Shown here piece by piece: positions 25,955-33,652 of a DNA stretch of 64,000 nt. Under the pieces are notes generated by a model. That model was not told where the DNA came from. It worked only from the letters and a program-made list of their open reading frames with translations, and ran no database searches. This DNA comes from Clostridium formicaceticum (GTDB lineage: Bacteria > Bacillota > Clostridia > Peptostreptococcales > Natronincolaceae). The position numbers and the translations under genes are program-made. The DNA is taken from contig NZ_CP017603.1 of the NCBI RefSeq assembly GCF_001854185.1, positions 1,922,001 through 1,986,000 of the forward strand. Reading direction: 5' to 3'. Every line of letters starts with the position of its first letter. Positions within the stretch are counted from its first letter, which is position 1.

Positions 25955-26116
25955 AATATACCCCCAAAAGATAAAGAGCATTATAGTTTTGGTCTAAAAA
26001 GGATAAAAAGGGCTGTTGAAGAGTACGAGGGTATTTTAAATTTGCGGGATTGTGGAGATGTTTTTAAAGTAAATATGGCGTTACCAGTAAAAGGTGGTGT
26101 AAAATATGTTAGCTAA
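25955..26116 (+). pseudogene. Fragment of a GHKL histidine kinase C-terminus
   Basis: An open stretch reads PKDKEHYSFGLKRIKRAVEEYEGILNL, then DVFKVNMALPVKG and a stop. This is the G2-box region and last strands of the HATPase domain seen in AgrC/citrate-type kinases that partner LytTR regulators. Everything upstream (about 1.2 kb) is gone. It overlaps the first codons of the next gene. Confidence 0.7.
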
Positions 26117-26831
26117 AAAGAGTATAAAAGCTACAACCGTGATTTTTGCTGTTATAACAATAATAGTCTTCGGTTTTATAAAAACAAACACATCTTTAGT
26201 ACAGATCGGTGATAGGATAGCTTATAACGCATCTAAACAATTAAATGAATCTAAAATAGAATATATTAAAGTTAGCCGTAAGGAGGGTTACAGTGAAGAG
26301 TACTATCGTGATATGAAAAACCTCAAAGAAAGGTCCGATATAAAGGATGAAAATGGTAACTTGGTAAACAGAATTCTAGTACTAGAAGAAGGAAAAAGGA
26401 TTATAAACATCGGAAATGAGAATGGAAAAGTCGAGGTACATACTTGGCTGCTTCCTGATGAAATTGCAAAGGCTAACAAAGAAATTCTTTCAAAATCAAT
26501 ACAAGAGAATATAAAAAATAGTCTAAAAAATCAAAAGTGGACATTAGAGGGCAATATTGAACTTAGCAATGGGAAAAAAGCAAAAAAAATATCTTCATTA
26601 ATAGATGGCTTTTGTGAAGTGGTATATGTAGATGAAGAGACTGATTTTCCTATAAAGCGAGAAATATATGAAGTGCAGGAAGATGGGGGAAAAAAACTTA
26701 AACTTATAGAAGAAAGAGCCGAAGAATATAAAAAAATAGATGATGATTCCAATCAATTGTTTGAATATGAGCAGTATGAATTAGAAGAGATTCCAGCACC
26801 AGTGGAAGGTAACGAAGTCGGGAAGGGGTAG
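26106..26831 (+). CDS. Membrane-anchored extracytoplasmic protein, 241 residues
   Basis: Not assigned to a named family. An N-terminal membrane segment (TTVIFAVITIIVFGFI, residues 10-25) is followed by a charged extracellular domain. Its strands resemble lipoprotein-sorting-type beta sheets (NRILVLEEGKRIINIG, KISSLIDGFCEVVYVDEETDFPIKREIYEV). The C-terminus is acidic. It starts within the kinase fragment, so the promoter may have been rearranged. GGTGGTG lies 7 bases before the ATG. Confidence 0.65.
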   Translation: MLAKKSIKATTVIFAVITIIVFGFIKTNTSLVQIGDRIAYNASKQLNESKIEYIKVSRKEGYSEEYYRDMKNLKERSDIKDENGNLVNRILVLEEGKRIINIGNENGKVEVHTWLLPDEIAKANKEILSKSIQENIKNSLKNQKWTLEGNIELSNGKKAKKISSLIDGFCEVVYVDEETDFPIKREIYEVQEDGGKKLKLIEERAEEYKKIDDDSNQLFEYEQYELEEIPAPVEGNEVGKG

Positions 26832-26947
26832 CGATGTCTAGGCTAAGTACCTACTATACTTAAGATTTCTTAGAAAGCTGATAATATCGAACCTGTCAAA
26901 AGAAAATAATTAAGGGATAAACGGATATAACTGAAGAATAAAGTGAA

Positions 26948-27010
26948 AATAAGATGAAATTAAAAGCAATATAGGCTATCAACCTGTATTGTTTTTAATT
27001 TCATCTTATT
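26948..27010 (+). terminator. Long terminator-like hairpin
   Basis: AATAAGATGAAATTAAAA pairs with its complement TTTTTAATTTCATCTTATT across a loop that also contains CAATA / TATTG. A similar loop (GGTTATCAATCTGTATTG) occurs at 28696-28740, so this is a repeated hairpin family. Confidence 0.7.
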
Positions 27011-27245
27011 CTAAGCAGGACATTAGTAGCATAGAAAAGAAGTAAACAAAAAAACTATAAGTTATTTTAGATAAAAAACTGTAGTGTAAGGATGGAGATA
27101 AGGGGTGTGTGAAAAATTGTACTATATTGGCATTTAGGTGAAAGATTACATGAAATGACGGGTCTAAAGGTCTACGTAGAAAATGATGCCACAGTAGCTG
27201 CCGTAGGAGAATACACTAAAGGATTCACCAGAATCAAAGAACCGT
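27010..27245 (+). pseudogene. Truncated duplicate of the ROK kinase gene and its upstream region
   Basis: 27010-27135 parallels 32219-32345 (TTCTAAGCAGGACATTAGTA, then AAGGGGTGTGTGAAAAATTG). After an internal deletion of about 270 bases, 27144-27222 parallels the kinase codons for GLKVYVENDATVAA. Several stops interrupt any reading. The following 100 bases have no recognisable content. Confidence 0.75.
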
Positions 27246-27347
27246 CCTTGGAATTTTCTTTCCCTGGCCGTATATATTTGGTTATATTATTGGTAAATTT
27301 GTCTATAATACACATAAGGTAAATTTATTAAACTAAATATTCAAGGT

Positions 27348-27392
27348 ATAGGGGAAAGTCCTTTAGTCGGGTGCTTTCCTCTATTCTTTTTT
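27348..27392 (+). terminator. Terminator downstream of the ROK remnant
   Basis: ATAGGGGAAAG / CTTTCCTCTAT stem with a 15-base loop and T-rich tail; it lies convergent with the Uma2 gene and may serve both strands. Confidence 0.65.
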
Positions 27393-27427
27393 ATACTCTA
27401 AGCCAATACCCCCATTAAAAGCGAAAA

Positions 27428-28000
27428 TTATTCTATATCAAAAACAGTTTTCAAGTCAATTTCAAGGTCTTTGAAAATTGAAATTGTTATCGTATCTTCA
27501 TCTGAGTATATTTCAGGTCTTCCATATCTGCTGTTTGGCTGTAATAAAAATACACTTACAAGTTTTTGGTCAGGTTCTACAATCCAGTATTCCTTTACCC
27601 CAGCTTTTTCATACTTATTAAACTTTATAAGTTTATCGGTTTTGCCTGTAGATGGAGACAATATTTCAACTATCATATCAGGAGAACCTTTGCAACCCCT
27701 ATCATCAAGCTTAGATCCATCACAAACAATAGTTATATCAGGCTCTACTACATTTTTTATATCATTATCATTCTTTTCAATGTCGAGTCTTACGCAAAAT
27801 GGTGCAGCAAAAACACGGCATGTTTTACCCTTGAGATAAGTATGAAACTGTGTAGCTAATTCCATTGATATTTCTTGATGTATTCTTGTGGGTGCTGCCT
27901 GCATATATGGAACACCGTCAAAAATTTCCCATCTTTCGTTTTCATTCCAGGTTAAGTAATCAGCATATGAATATTTCTGTTCTGGTTTTGGTAATGGCAT
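27428..28000 (-). CDS. Uma2-family (DUF820) putative restriction-endonuclease-like protein
   Basis: 190 residues with the PD-(D/E)xK fold of the Uma2 family. VEPDITIVCD, GSPDMIVEILSPSTGKTDK and KEYWIVEP supply the acidic and Lys residues of the presumed nuclease centre. The start at 28000 follows GGGAGTG by 6 bases; 28015 is an alternative that overlaps the upstream fragment. Uma2 genes are abundant in cyanobacteria and in mobile DNA and remain without a settled function. The gene lies among transposon fragments. Confidence 0.8.
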   Translation of the reverse strand: MPLPKPEQKYSYADYLTWNENERWEIFDGVPYMQAAPTRIHQEISMELATQFHTYLKGKTCRVFAAPFCVRLDIEKNDNDIKNVVEPDITIVCDGSKLDDRGCKGSPDMIVEILSPSTGKTDKLIKFNKYEKAGVKEYWIVEPDQKLVSVFLLQPNSRYGRPEIYSDEDTITISIFKDLEIDLKTVFDIE

Positions 28001-28002
28001 TT

Positions 28003-28533
28003 TCAACACTCCCATTCATCACTTTTTATATTTAAGGATTTTAAAGAATCTAATGTGGTTATATTCTTTTTATCAAAACTATAATGCCCATATAAATTTA
28101 TATGTTCCCAATTTAAAGGAGAAACATATGCTAAAAATTCGTCATTAAGTTCATTTCTTTCCCTCAAATAATCTACTGCCTTGCTTAAATAAACAGTAAT
28201 ACTTACCATCCCTATGGTATTTAGTGTCACAACCAATGCTTCTAAATTACAGCCGTATTGCATAGTGGATGTTATATTTTCAGGAAAGATCCCTGCAATA
28301 ACTTTATTGTTTTGATTAGAGCATGAAAAAGCTAGCGTCTGATGTAAGATTACTTTGGTATCTACAACAATATCTACTTCGTATCTTTTACCAGCAATAC
28401 CACAAGATGTACAGTTGCTAAAGTTAGCACATCCGTTGCACTTAGATGGTATATGATTAATTACTTCATCTGTTGTTTGAATAAAATCTGATGTAATATC
28501 ATAACTCAAATCTGCCACATCCCTTCTAATCAA
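28003..28533 (-). pseudogene. Chimeric transposase fragment: IS66 part joined to a Tn3-family C-terminus
   Basis: 176 codons without start-to-end integrity. Residues 1-112 read as the IS66 transposase zinc-finger region (CNGCANFSNCTSCG, then ITSTMQYGCNLEALVVTLNTIGMVS). From about residue 115 the sequence switches to the C-terminus of Tn3-family transposases (YLRERNELNDEFLAYVSPLN, then WEHINLYG). The two families do not normally share a protein, so the frame is a fusion made by deletion. It is probably not functional. Confidence 0.7.
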
Positions 28534-28695
28534 TATACTTTAAGTATAAGGCTTATGGGAGAATAATGCCAGTTGATAACTAAATTTTTATGTGGAAATA
28601 TGGCTACAAAAATAGCTGAAAAGCTAGATTATCCACAAGTAACATAATTTTTCAGCAGTATGACTGAACATTTACGCTAATTTATCGTAAATGAA

Positions 28696-28745
28696 ACTAA
28701 AAACAATACAGGTTATCAATCTGTATTGTTTTTAGTTTTTTGTAT
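28696..28745. terminator. Bidirectional terminator hairpin
   Basis: ACTAAAAACAATACA / TGTATTGTTTTTAGT, a perfect 15-bp stem with an 11-base loop and T runs on both sides. It lies downstream of the minus-strand activator gene. Confidence 0.8.
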
Positions 28746-28794
28746 AAAGAAGATCAAAAAGCATGATTCTTTTTGCTTTGAGTTTTATATTACA

Positions 28795-30597
28795 CTATTT
28801 TTCAATTAAATTATATTTTTTCATTTTTCTGTACATAGTTACCCTGCTTATGCCTAATATATTAGAAGCTTTGGTAACGTTTCCTTTTGTTTGCGCCAAT
28901 ACCTGTGATAGGGTATTGTATTCTGCGTCATTATGCTGGAGGTTGAGAAGTGTGTTTGATTTTTTTTCGATTTCAGGAAAATATTCTTTAAACTCATCAG
29001 GAAAGTCATTTTCGGTAAGTAAATTTCCATCACAAAGAGCAATCATACTTTCAATATAGTTTTCTAATTGTCTTATATTTCCTGGCCAGTCATAAGATAA
29101 AAAATATTTGTATACCTGCTGGCTTATGTTTACAAATGGTTTATTAAGTAATTTACAATATTTTTCAACAAAGAAAGGGATCAAATCCCATAAATCTTCC
29201 AACCTTTCTCTTAAAGGAGGCACTTTTATGGAAATAACATTTAACCTGTAATATAAATCAAGTCTAAACTTTTTTTCTGCTACAAGTTCTTTTAAGTTAC
29301 TATTGGTTGCTGCAATGATTCTTATGTTTATTTTCCTGTATTTGCTTTCACCAATCCTACAGATCTCTTTATTTTGGAGTATTCTAAGAAGCGTAGTTTG
29401 AGCATTGAGAGGCATATCTCCGATTTCATCTAAAAATATCGTTCCATTGTTAGCTTCTTCAAATTTCCCTAGCTGTCCTCCGCGTTTTGCTCCTGTAAAA
29501 GCTCCATCGGAATAGCCAAAGAGCTCACTTTCAATAAGATTATTGGGTATGGCGGCACAATTTAATGGAATAAAGGGTCCGTTTGAACAAGAACTTTTAT
29601 TATGAATAAATCTTGCTACTATTTCTTTACCCGTACCACTTTCACCCTGTATAAGAATATTAGAATTTGTTAAAGCAGCTTTTGTAGCAGTTTTAAACAC
29701 TTGATGAATTTTTTCACTTCTTCCGCACCATGTTTTTTCCTCACAGATATTTTTGTTTTCTTGTATATTTATTGAGTCTACTTTATTGAATATAAGCCAT
29801 TTCCTGTTCCAAAGAAGGAAGTCTGTCAGTTGATTATACTCAATTTTAGACAGGTTTTCATTTTTAACAATAAGTTTATTAAGAAGAGAAATATTATCAT
29901 TAGAATATGTATTAAGCTTGTTGGCAGAATCATGTAATTTCTGTGCTATGGCTTCAAATTTCAATCTATCAAAATAAAAATTACTTTCTAGTTCAATAAT
30001 TTTTAAAATTTGTTCTATCATTTTTGCACCTTTTTGTGCAATGCTTATTAGGGTTTTGTTAGGTGCTTCTGCAACTCCAGAAATATTCAAGACGCCTGCA
30101 AAATTTCCATCTGCATTAAATATTGGTGCAGCCCAACAGTTTAAAAAGTGAACAGGTTTTGCATAATGTTCCCAACCCAATACTGTCAATGGCGTTTGTT
30201 CAACGATTATAGTACCTACTGTATTCGTTCCTCTAAATTCCTCACGCCAATTTGCACCGGGAGATAGAGAGATTTTTTGAACTTTATTCATGAAAGGGAG
30301 ATCTCCAATCATATCTAAAATATAGCCATCTTTGTTACTAATTAAAACAATGTAATTCTTGTTATTTAAGTATTTGTAAATATAGTGCAAAACCTTTTTT
30401 CCAACAGTCACCATAATTTCTTCCTTTTCTTGCAATTCTTTTAGTTTATAGGCAGGAAGTATATCGTTGTTAGATACTTTTATGTGATTTACATTATTAT
30501 GTTTACAGCGTTTCCATGAATTTAGAATAGCGGTAGGAACTTGACTTAAAGTTCTACTATCTTCATTTACCACAAAATCTTTCCAAACATTGCTCAT
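28795..30597 (-). CDS. AcoR-like sigma-54-dependent activator (GAF-AAA-Fis)
   Basis: 600 residues. The N-terminal SWKRC region is followed by a GAF-type sensor (about 70-200, with SLSPGANWREEFRGTNTVG). The sigma-54 AAA+ domain has Walker A GESGTGKEIVARF, the GAFTGA loop and Walker B GTIFLDEIGD. A C-terminal Fis helix-turn-helix ends it (TKASNILGISRVTMYRKMKK). AcoR-type proteins switch on acetoin, alcohol or aldehyde metabolism. It is divergent from an alcohol dehydrogenase that has a consensus sigma-54 promoter, so that gene is the likely target. Confidence 0.93.
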   Translation of the reverse strand: MSNVWKDFVVNEDSRTLSQVPTAILNSWKRCKHNNVNHIKVSNNDILPAYKLKELQEKEEIMVTVGKKVLHYIYKYLNNKNYIVLISNKDGYILDMIGDLPFMNKVQKISLSPGANWREEFRGTNTVGTIIVEQTPLTVLGWEHYAKPVHFLNCWAAPIFNADGNFAGVLNISGVAEAPNKTLISIAQKGAKMIEQILKIIELESNFYFDRLKFEAIAQKLHDSANKLNTYSNDNISLLNKLIVKNENLSKIEYNQLTDFLLWNRKWLIFNKVDSINIQENKNICEEKTWCGRSEKIHQVFKTATKAALTNSNILIQGESGTGKEIVARFIHNKSSCSNGPFIPLNCAAIPNNLIESELFGYSDGAFTGAKRGGQLGKFEEANNGTIFLDEIGDMPLNAQTTLLRILQNKEICRIGESKYRKINIRIIAATNSNLKELVAEKKFRLDLYYRLNVISIKVPPLRERLEDLWDLIPFFVEKYCKLLNKPFVNISQQVYKYFLSYDWPGNIRQLENYIESMIALCDGNLLTENDFPDEFKEYFPEIEKKSNTLLNLQHNDAEYNTLSQVLAQTKGNVTKASNILGISRVTMYRKMKKYNLIEK

Positions 30598-30694
30598 TGC
30601 TCATCTTCCCCCTTAAGAAAGTATTTAAAATAAATACATGATATAGCAATAAAAGTAAGTTGAAGTTTTAGCGGTTTGTTATTATGTAGAGATA

Positions 30695-30730
30695 TGTTAC
30701 GCTTTCTAAGAAATATTACACACTGTAACA
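30695..30730. promoter_or_regulatory. Candidate upstream activator site for the alcohol dehydrogenase
   Basis: A palindrome TTACA-CAC-TGTAA (30716-30728) and an outer pair TGTTAC (30695) / GTAACA (30725) lie about 195-225 bases before the expected transcript start. This is a suitable distance for a sigma-54 enhancer. Confidence 0.5.
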
Positions 30731-30893
30731 AATTTATTACAAAACTTTAGTTTCATTACCATTAAAAAGCAACCTTTTTATGTTCTTATTTAAATACGTA
30801 TTTAAGATAAGGATAGCAGTGCATAGTATATTTACCCTCATTTTATCAGATTCTTCGTTAAATTCAAATAATAATACTTGATTTTTTTGATGG

Positions 30894-30910
30894 TTGGCAC
30901 GTCATTTGCA
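30894..30910 (+). promoter_or_regulatory. Consensus sigma-54 promoter
   Basis: TTGGCACGTCATTTGCA matches the -24/-12 consensus throughout, with GG and GC ten bases apart. Expected start near 30921, 40 bases before the dehydrogenase ATG. Confidence 0.9.
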
Positions 30911-30960
30911 TTATATATTGATGCAGACAAAAGGTTTAAAAAATAAAAGGGGGAAAAATA

Positions 30961-32124
30961 ATGATGAAATTATTTAGAACACCAAAAGACATCGTATTTG
31001 GTAGTGGAGCACTGGAATACTTGAAGCAAATTAAGGGAAAAAAAGCTTTTATCGTTTCTGACAAAACCATGGAAGATATAGGCTTTGTCAAGAAAATAGC
31101 AGATTATTTAAAGCTTGCAGGGCTTGAAACTCAAGCTTTCTGCGAAGTTACTCCCGATCCTACCCGAGAAATTTCAGAAAAAGGTGCTGCTCAAATGCAA
31201 GTATTTTCTCCTGATTGGATCGTGGCTTTGGGAGGAGGATCTTCTATAGATGCAGCAAAAGCAATGTGGGTATTATATGAATATCCTGATATTACATGGG
31301 AAACAGTTTTTACTGCTACTCCAGAACTGAGAAAAAAAGCTAAAATGATTGCAATTGCAACGACAAGTGGCACTGGCTCTGAAGCTACCTGTGCAGCGGT
31401 TATTACAAATAGCAACGTAGAGCCTCATTTCAAGGAGGTAATTGCAAGTCCAGAAGTTCTACCGGATATTGCCATTGCAGATCCTGATCTTGCAGCTAAA
31501 ATGCCTCCAAAGGTGACGGCTGCAACTGGTATGGATGTTTTAACACATGCTATAGAGAGCTATACATCAATTGCGGCGACTGTAATAGATAAATCTCTTG
31601 CAATGAGTGCCATTAAGATGGTTTTTGAAAGCTTACCGAAGGCTTATGCTGATGGGCGTAATATTGCAGCCAGAGAAGAAATGCATACGGCTTCCTTAAT
31701 GGCTGGAATGGCTTTTACAAATTCATTTTTGGGTATCGTGCATTCGTTGGCGCACCAACTAGGTTCAGTATTTGGAATACCCCATGGTGCAGCAAATTCA
31801 CTGATGCTGCCCTATGTTATTAAATTTAACTCAATTGCAGTAAGTGATTTATATGCCGAAATAGCAAAGGCTATCGATATTAGTTTTACAGATAAAAAAG
31901 ATGCTGTAAATAAACTTGTTGACGCTATTTTTGAGCTTCAAACAGATATAGAGTTAGCTAGTACGATTAAAGAATATGGTATTGATGAAAAACAATTTAA
32001 TGATACATTAGATGCATTAGCAAAAAATGCCTATAATGATATTTGTGTTTATTGCAATCCTAGAGTTCCAAGTATACAAGATATGAAAAATCTTTATATT
32101 GAAGCGTTCTATGGCAATAAGTAG
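30961..32124 (+). CDS. Iron-containing alcohol dehydrogenase
   Basis: 387 residues of the group III, iron-dependent family. The nucleotide loop GGGSSIDAAKAMW lies near residue 91. The metal-binding stretch runs from DPDLAAKMPPKVTAATGMDVLTHAIE (near 180) to HSLAHQLGSVFGIPHGAAN (near 262). It interconverts alcohols and aldehydes with NAD(P)H in the cytoplasm. The substrate is not fixed by sequence; ethanol or butanol-type chemistry is typical in Clostridia. GGGGGAAAAATA precedes tandem ATGs. Confidence 0.95.
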   Translation: MMKLFRTPKDIVFGSGALEYLKQIKGKKAFIVSDKTMEDIGFVKKIADYLKLAGLETQAFCEVTPDPTREISEKGAAQMQVFSPDWIVALGGGSSIDAAKAMWVLYEYPDITWETVFTATPELRKKAKMIAIATTSGTGSEATCAAVITNSNVEPHFKEVIASPEVLPDIAIADPDLAAKMPPKVTAATGMDVLTHAIESYTSIAATVIDKSLAMSAIKMVFESLPKAYADGRNIAAREEMHTASLMAGMAFTNSFLGIVHSLAHQLGSVFGIPHGAANSLMLPYVIKFNSIAVSDLYAEIAKAIDISFTDKKDAVNKLVDAIFELQTDIELASTIKEYGIDEKQFNDTLDALAKNAYNDICVYCNPRVPSIQDMKNLYIEAFYGNK

Positions 32125-32162
32125 CCTAAGAATGGGAGATCAAGCACTATATCCTTGAAATA

Positions 32163-32220
32163 AATTCGGTTACAATTCAGGGAGAGTAAAAACTCTTCTG
32201 AATTGTAGCCGAATTTTATT
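32163..32220 (+). terminator. Terminator after the alcohol dehydrogenase
   Basis: AATTCGG and TACAATTCAG pair with CTGAATTGTA and CCGAATT around an inner GAGAGTAAAAACTCTT loop hairpin; T-rich tail. A closely similar loop (GGGAGAATAAAAACTCCCC) recurs at 63955-63980. Confidence 0.85.
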
Positions 32221-32328
32221 CTAAGCAGGACTTTAGTAACATAAAGAAGAAGTAAATAAAAAAACTACAGGTTATTTTAGGTAAAAAATTTTACTGAATA
32301 AGGGCAGAGATAAGGGGTGTATGAAAAA

Positions 32329-33291
32329 TTGTATTATATTGGTGTTGATCTAGGAGGAACTTCCATTAAGGTAGGTATCGTATCGGAAAAGGGGGATATC
32401 ATTGCAAAGACCAGCAGTACTACACCAGTGGAGAAAGGTTTTGAAGGTGTTGCGGCAAAGATCAAGGAATTAATCAACAAGGTTATGGTAGAAAGTAAGA
32501 TAGATAAGGAAAATATTGCAGCAATAGGAATTGGCATTCCAGGGGCTTGTAGCAAAGAGGGTTTTGTGTATTTTGCCACAAACCTATTTTGGAAAGATGT
32601 AGCTTTAGGGGAAAAGTTGCAAGTGCTGACAGGCTTAAAGGTCTATGTAGAAAATGATGCGACAGTAGCGGCGGTGGCGGAGTATATCAAAGGTGTCACC
32701 AAGGGAAAGAAGAATTCTATTTTTTTAACACTGGGTACCGGCTTAGGGGGCGGATTTATTATTAATCATGAAATCTACAGTGGAAGCCATGGTATAGGCA
32801 CAGAGATAGGACATGTGGTGATTGGTGAAAATTTCTATGATTGTAACTGTGGTAATAATGGTTGCTTCGAAACCTTTGTATCTGCTACTGCTATTATAAA
32901 ATATTGTAAAAAGCTATTAGCAGAGGAAAAGGATAAGGGTTTAATTTATAATCGGATCAATGGAAATTTAGATAATCTCAATGCCAAAATAATCTTTGAT
33001 TGTGCTAAAGAAGGCGATCATTTAGCCCTAAAGGTTGTAGACAGGATGGTACATTATTTAGCTATTGGATTAGCAAATCTGATCAATCTCTTTGACCCAG
33101 ATATTATTGCTATTGGTGGCGGGGTTGCTGAGGCAGGAGATGTTTTCCTGAAAAAATTAAAAGCAGAGGTAAAGAAGTATATCTATGTGAAGTGTATGAA
33201 TGTTACTGAGATTGCATTGGCGACACTAAAAAATGATGCAGGAATGATAGGAAGTGGCATGTATGCCAAACTCAATCTAGAAAAGGAATAA
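32329..33291 (+). CDS. ROK-family sugar kinase (glucokinase-like)
   Basis: 320 residues. The N-terminal phosphate loop is IGVDLGGTSIKVGIV. The sugar-binding block ENDATVAA and the ROK zinc motif CNCGNNGCFE (near 183) are present, with IIAIGGGVAEAG near the C-terminus. It probably phosphorylates glucose or a related hexose with ATP. Starts are GTG 32317 or TTG 32329; the latter has GGGGTG at 9 bases and gives the usual N-terminus. A truncated duplicate lies at 27010-27245. Confidence 0.9.
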   Translation: MYYIGVDLGGTSIKVGIVSEKGDIIAKTSSTTPVEKGFEGVAAKIKELINKVMVESKIDKENIAAIGIGIPGACSKEGFVYFATNLFWKDVALGEKLQVLTGLKVYVENDATVAAVAEYIKGVTKGKKNSIFLTLGTGLGGGFIINHEIYSGSHGIGTEIGHVVIGENFYDCNCGNNGCFETFVSATAIIKYCKKLLAEEKDKGLIYNRINGNLDNLNAKIIFDCAKEGDHLALKVVDRMVHYLAIGLANLINLFDPDIIAIGGGVAEAGDVFLKKLKAEVKKYIYVKCMNVTEIALATLKNDAGMIGSGMYAKLNLEKE

Positions 33292-33304
33292 ATATAAGAA
33301 AGGA

Positions 33305-33430
33305 AGCAAGGGAAAGGAAGTAAAAAGAAGCAAGGGGACGGTAGGATGCGCTAAAAGTCCAATAATTGGATAAGGCAATCTTGATATTATATGCATAAAA
33401 CCACCTATACTAGTAGTAAGGAGGAAGAAT
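33305..33430 (+). mobile_element. Solo 5' end of an IS1182-family element
   Basis: 33328-33425 matches the reverse complement of 50380-50469. It includes the terminus GAAGCAAGGGGACGG, GCTAAAAGTCCAATAATTGG and the first transposase codons (ATGCATAAAA..). The rest of the element is absent. A downstream open frame to 33573 is a fusion with unrelated sequence and is not considered a gene. Confidence 0.75.
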
Positions 33431-33652
33431 TTCAAGCAAAGCCAGAGGAGTCAAGAAATGTAACTCATGTGATTGAACTTACTTTGGAAAGCAGTAGCAA
33501 AAAAGGACACTTTCTTTTAAGTAGCATCATTGAAAAAACACTTGCATTGTATGATGTGACCCCAATAAGTTAGACTTTATTGCGTAGTAGTTTTTAACTG
33601 CTACGCAATTATTTTATGCAGCCAAGAGACTGAGCCTGTATTCTACGAGCCT

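Noticed and set aside
33391-33573. Open frame of 60 codons as a gene
   Set aside because: It begins as the IS1182 transposase start and runs into unrelated DNA and an IS3 end; it is a fusion without support.
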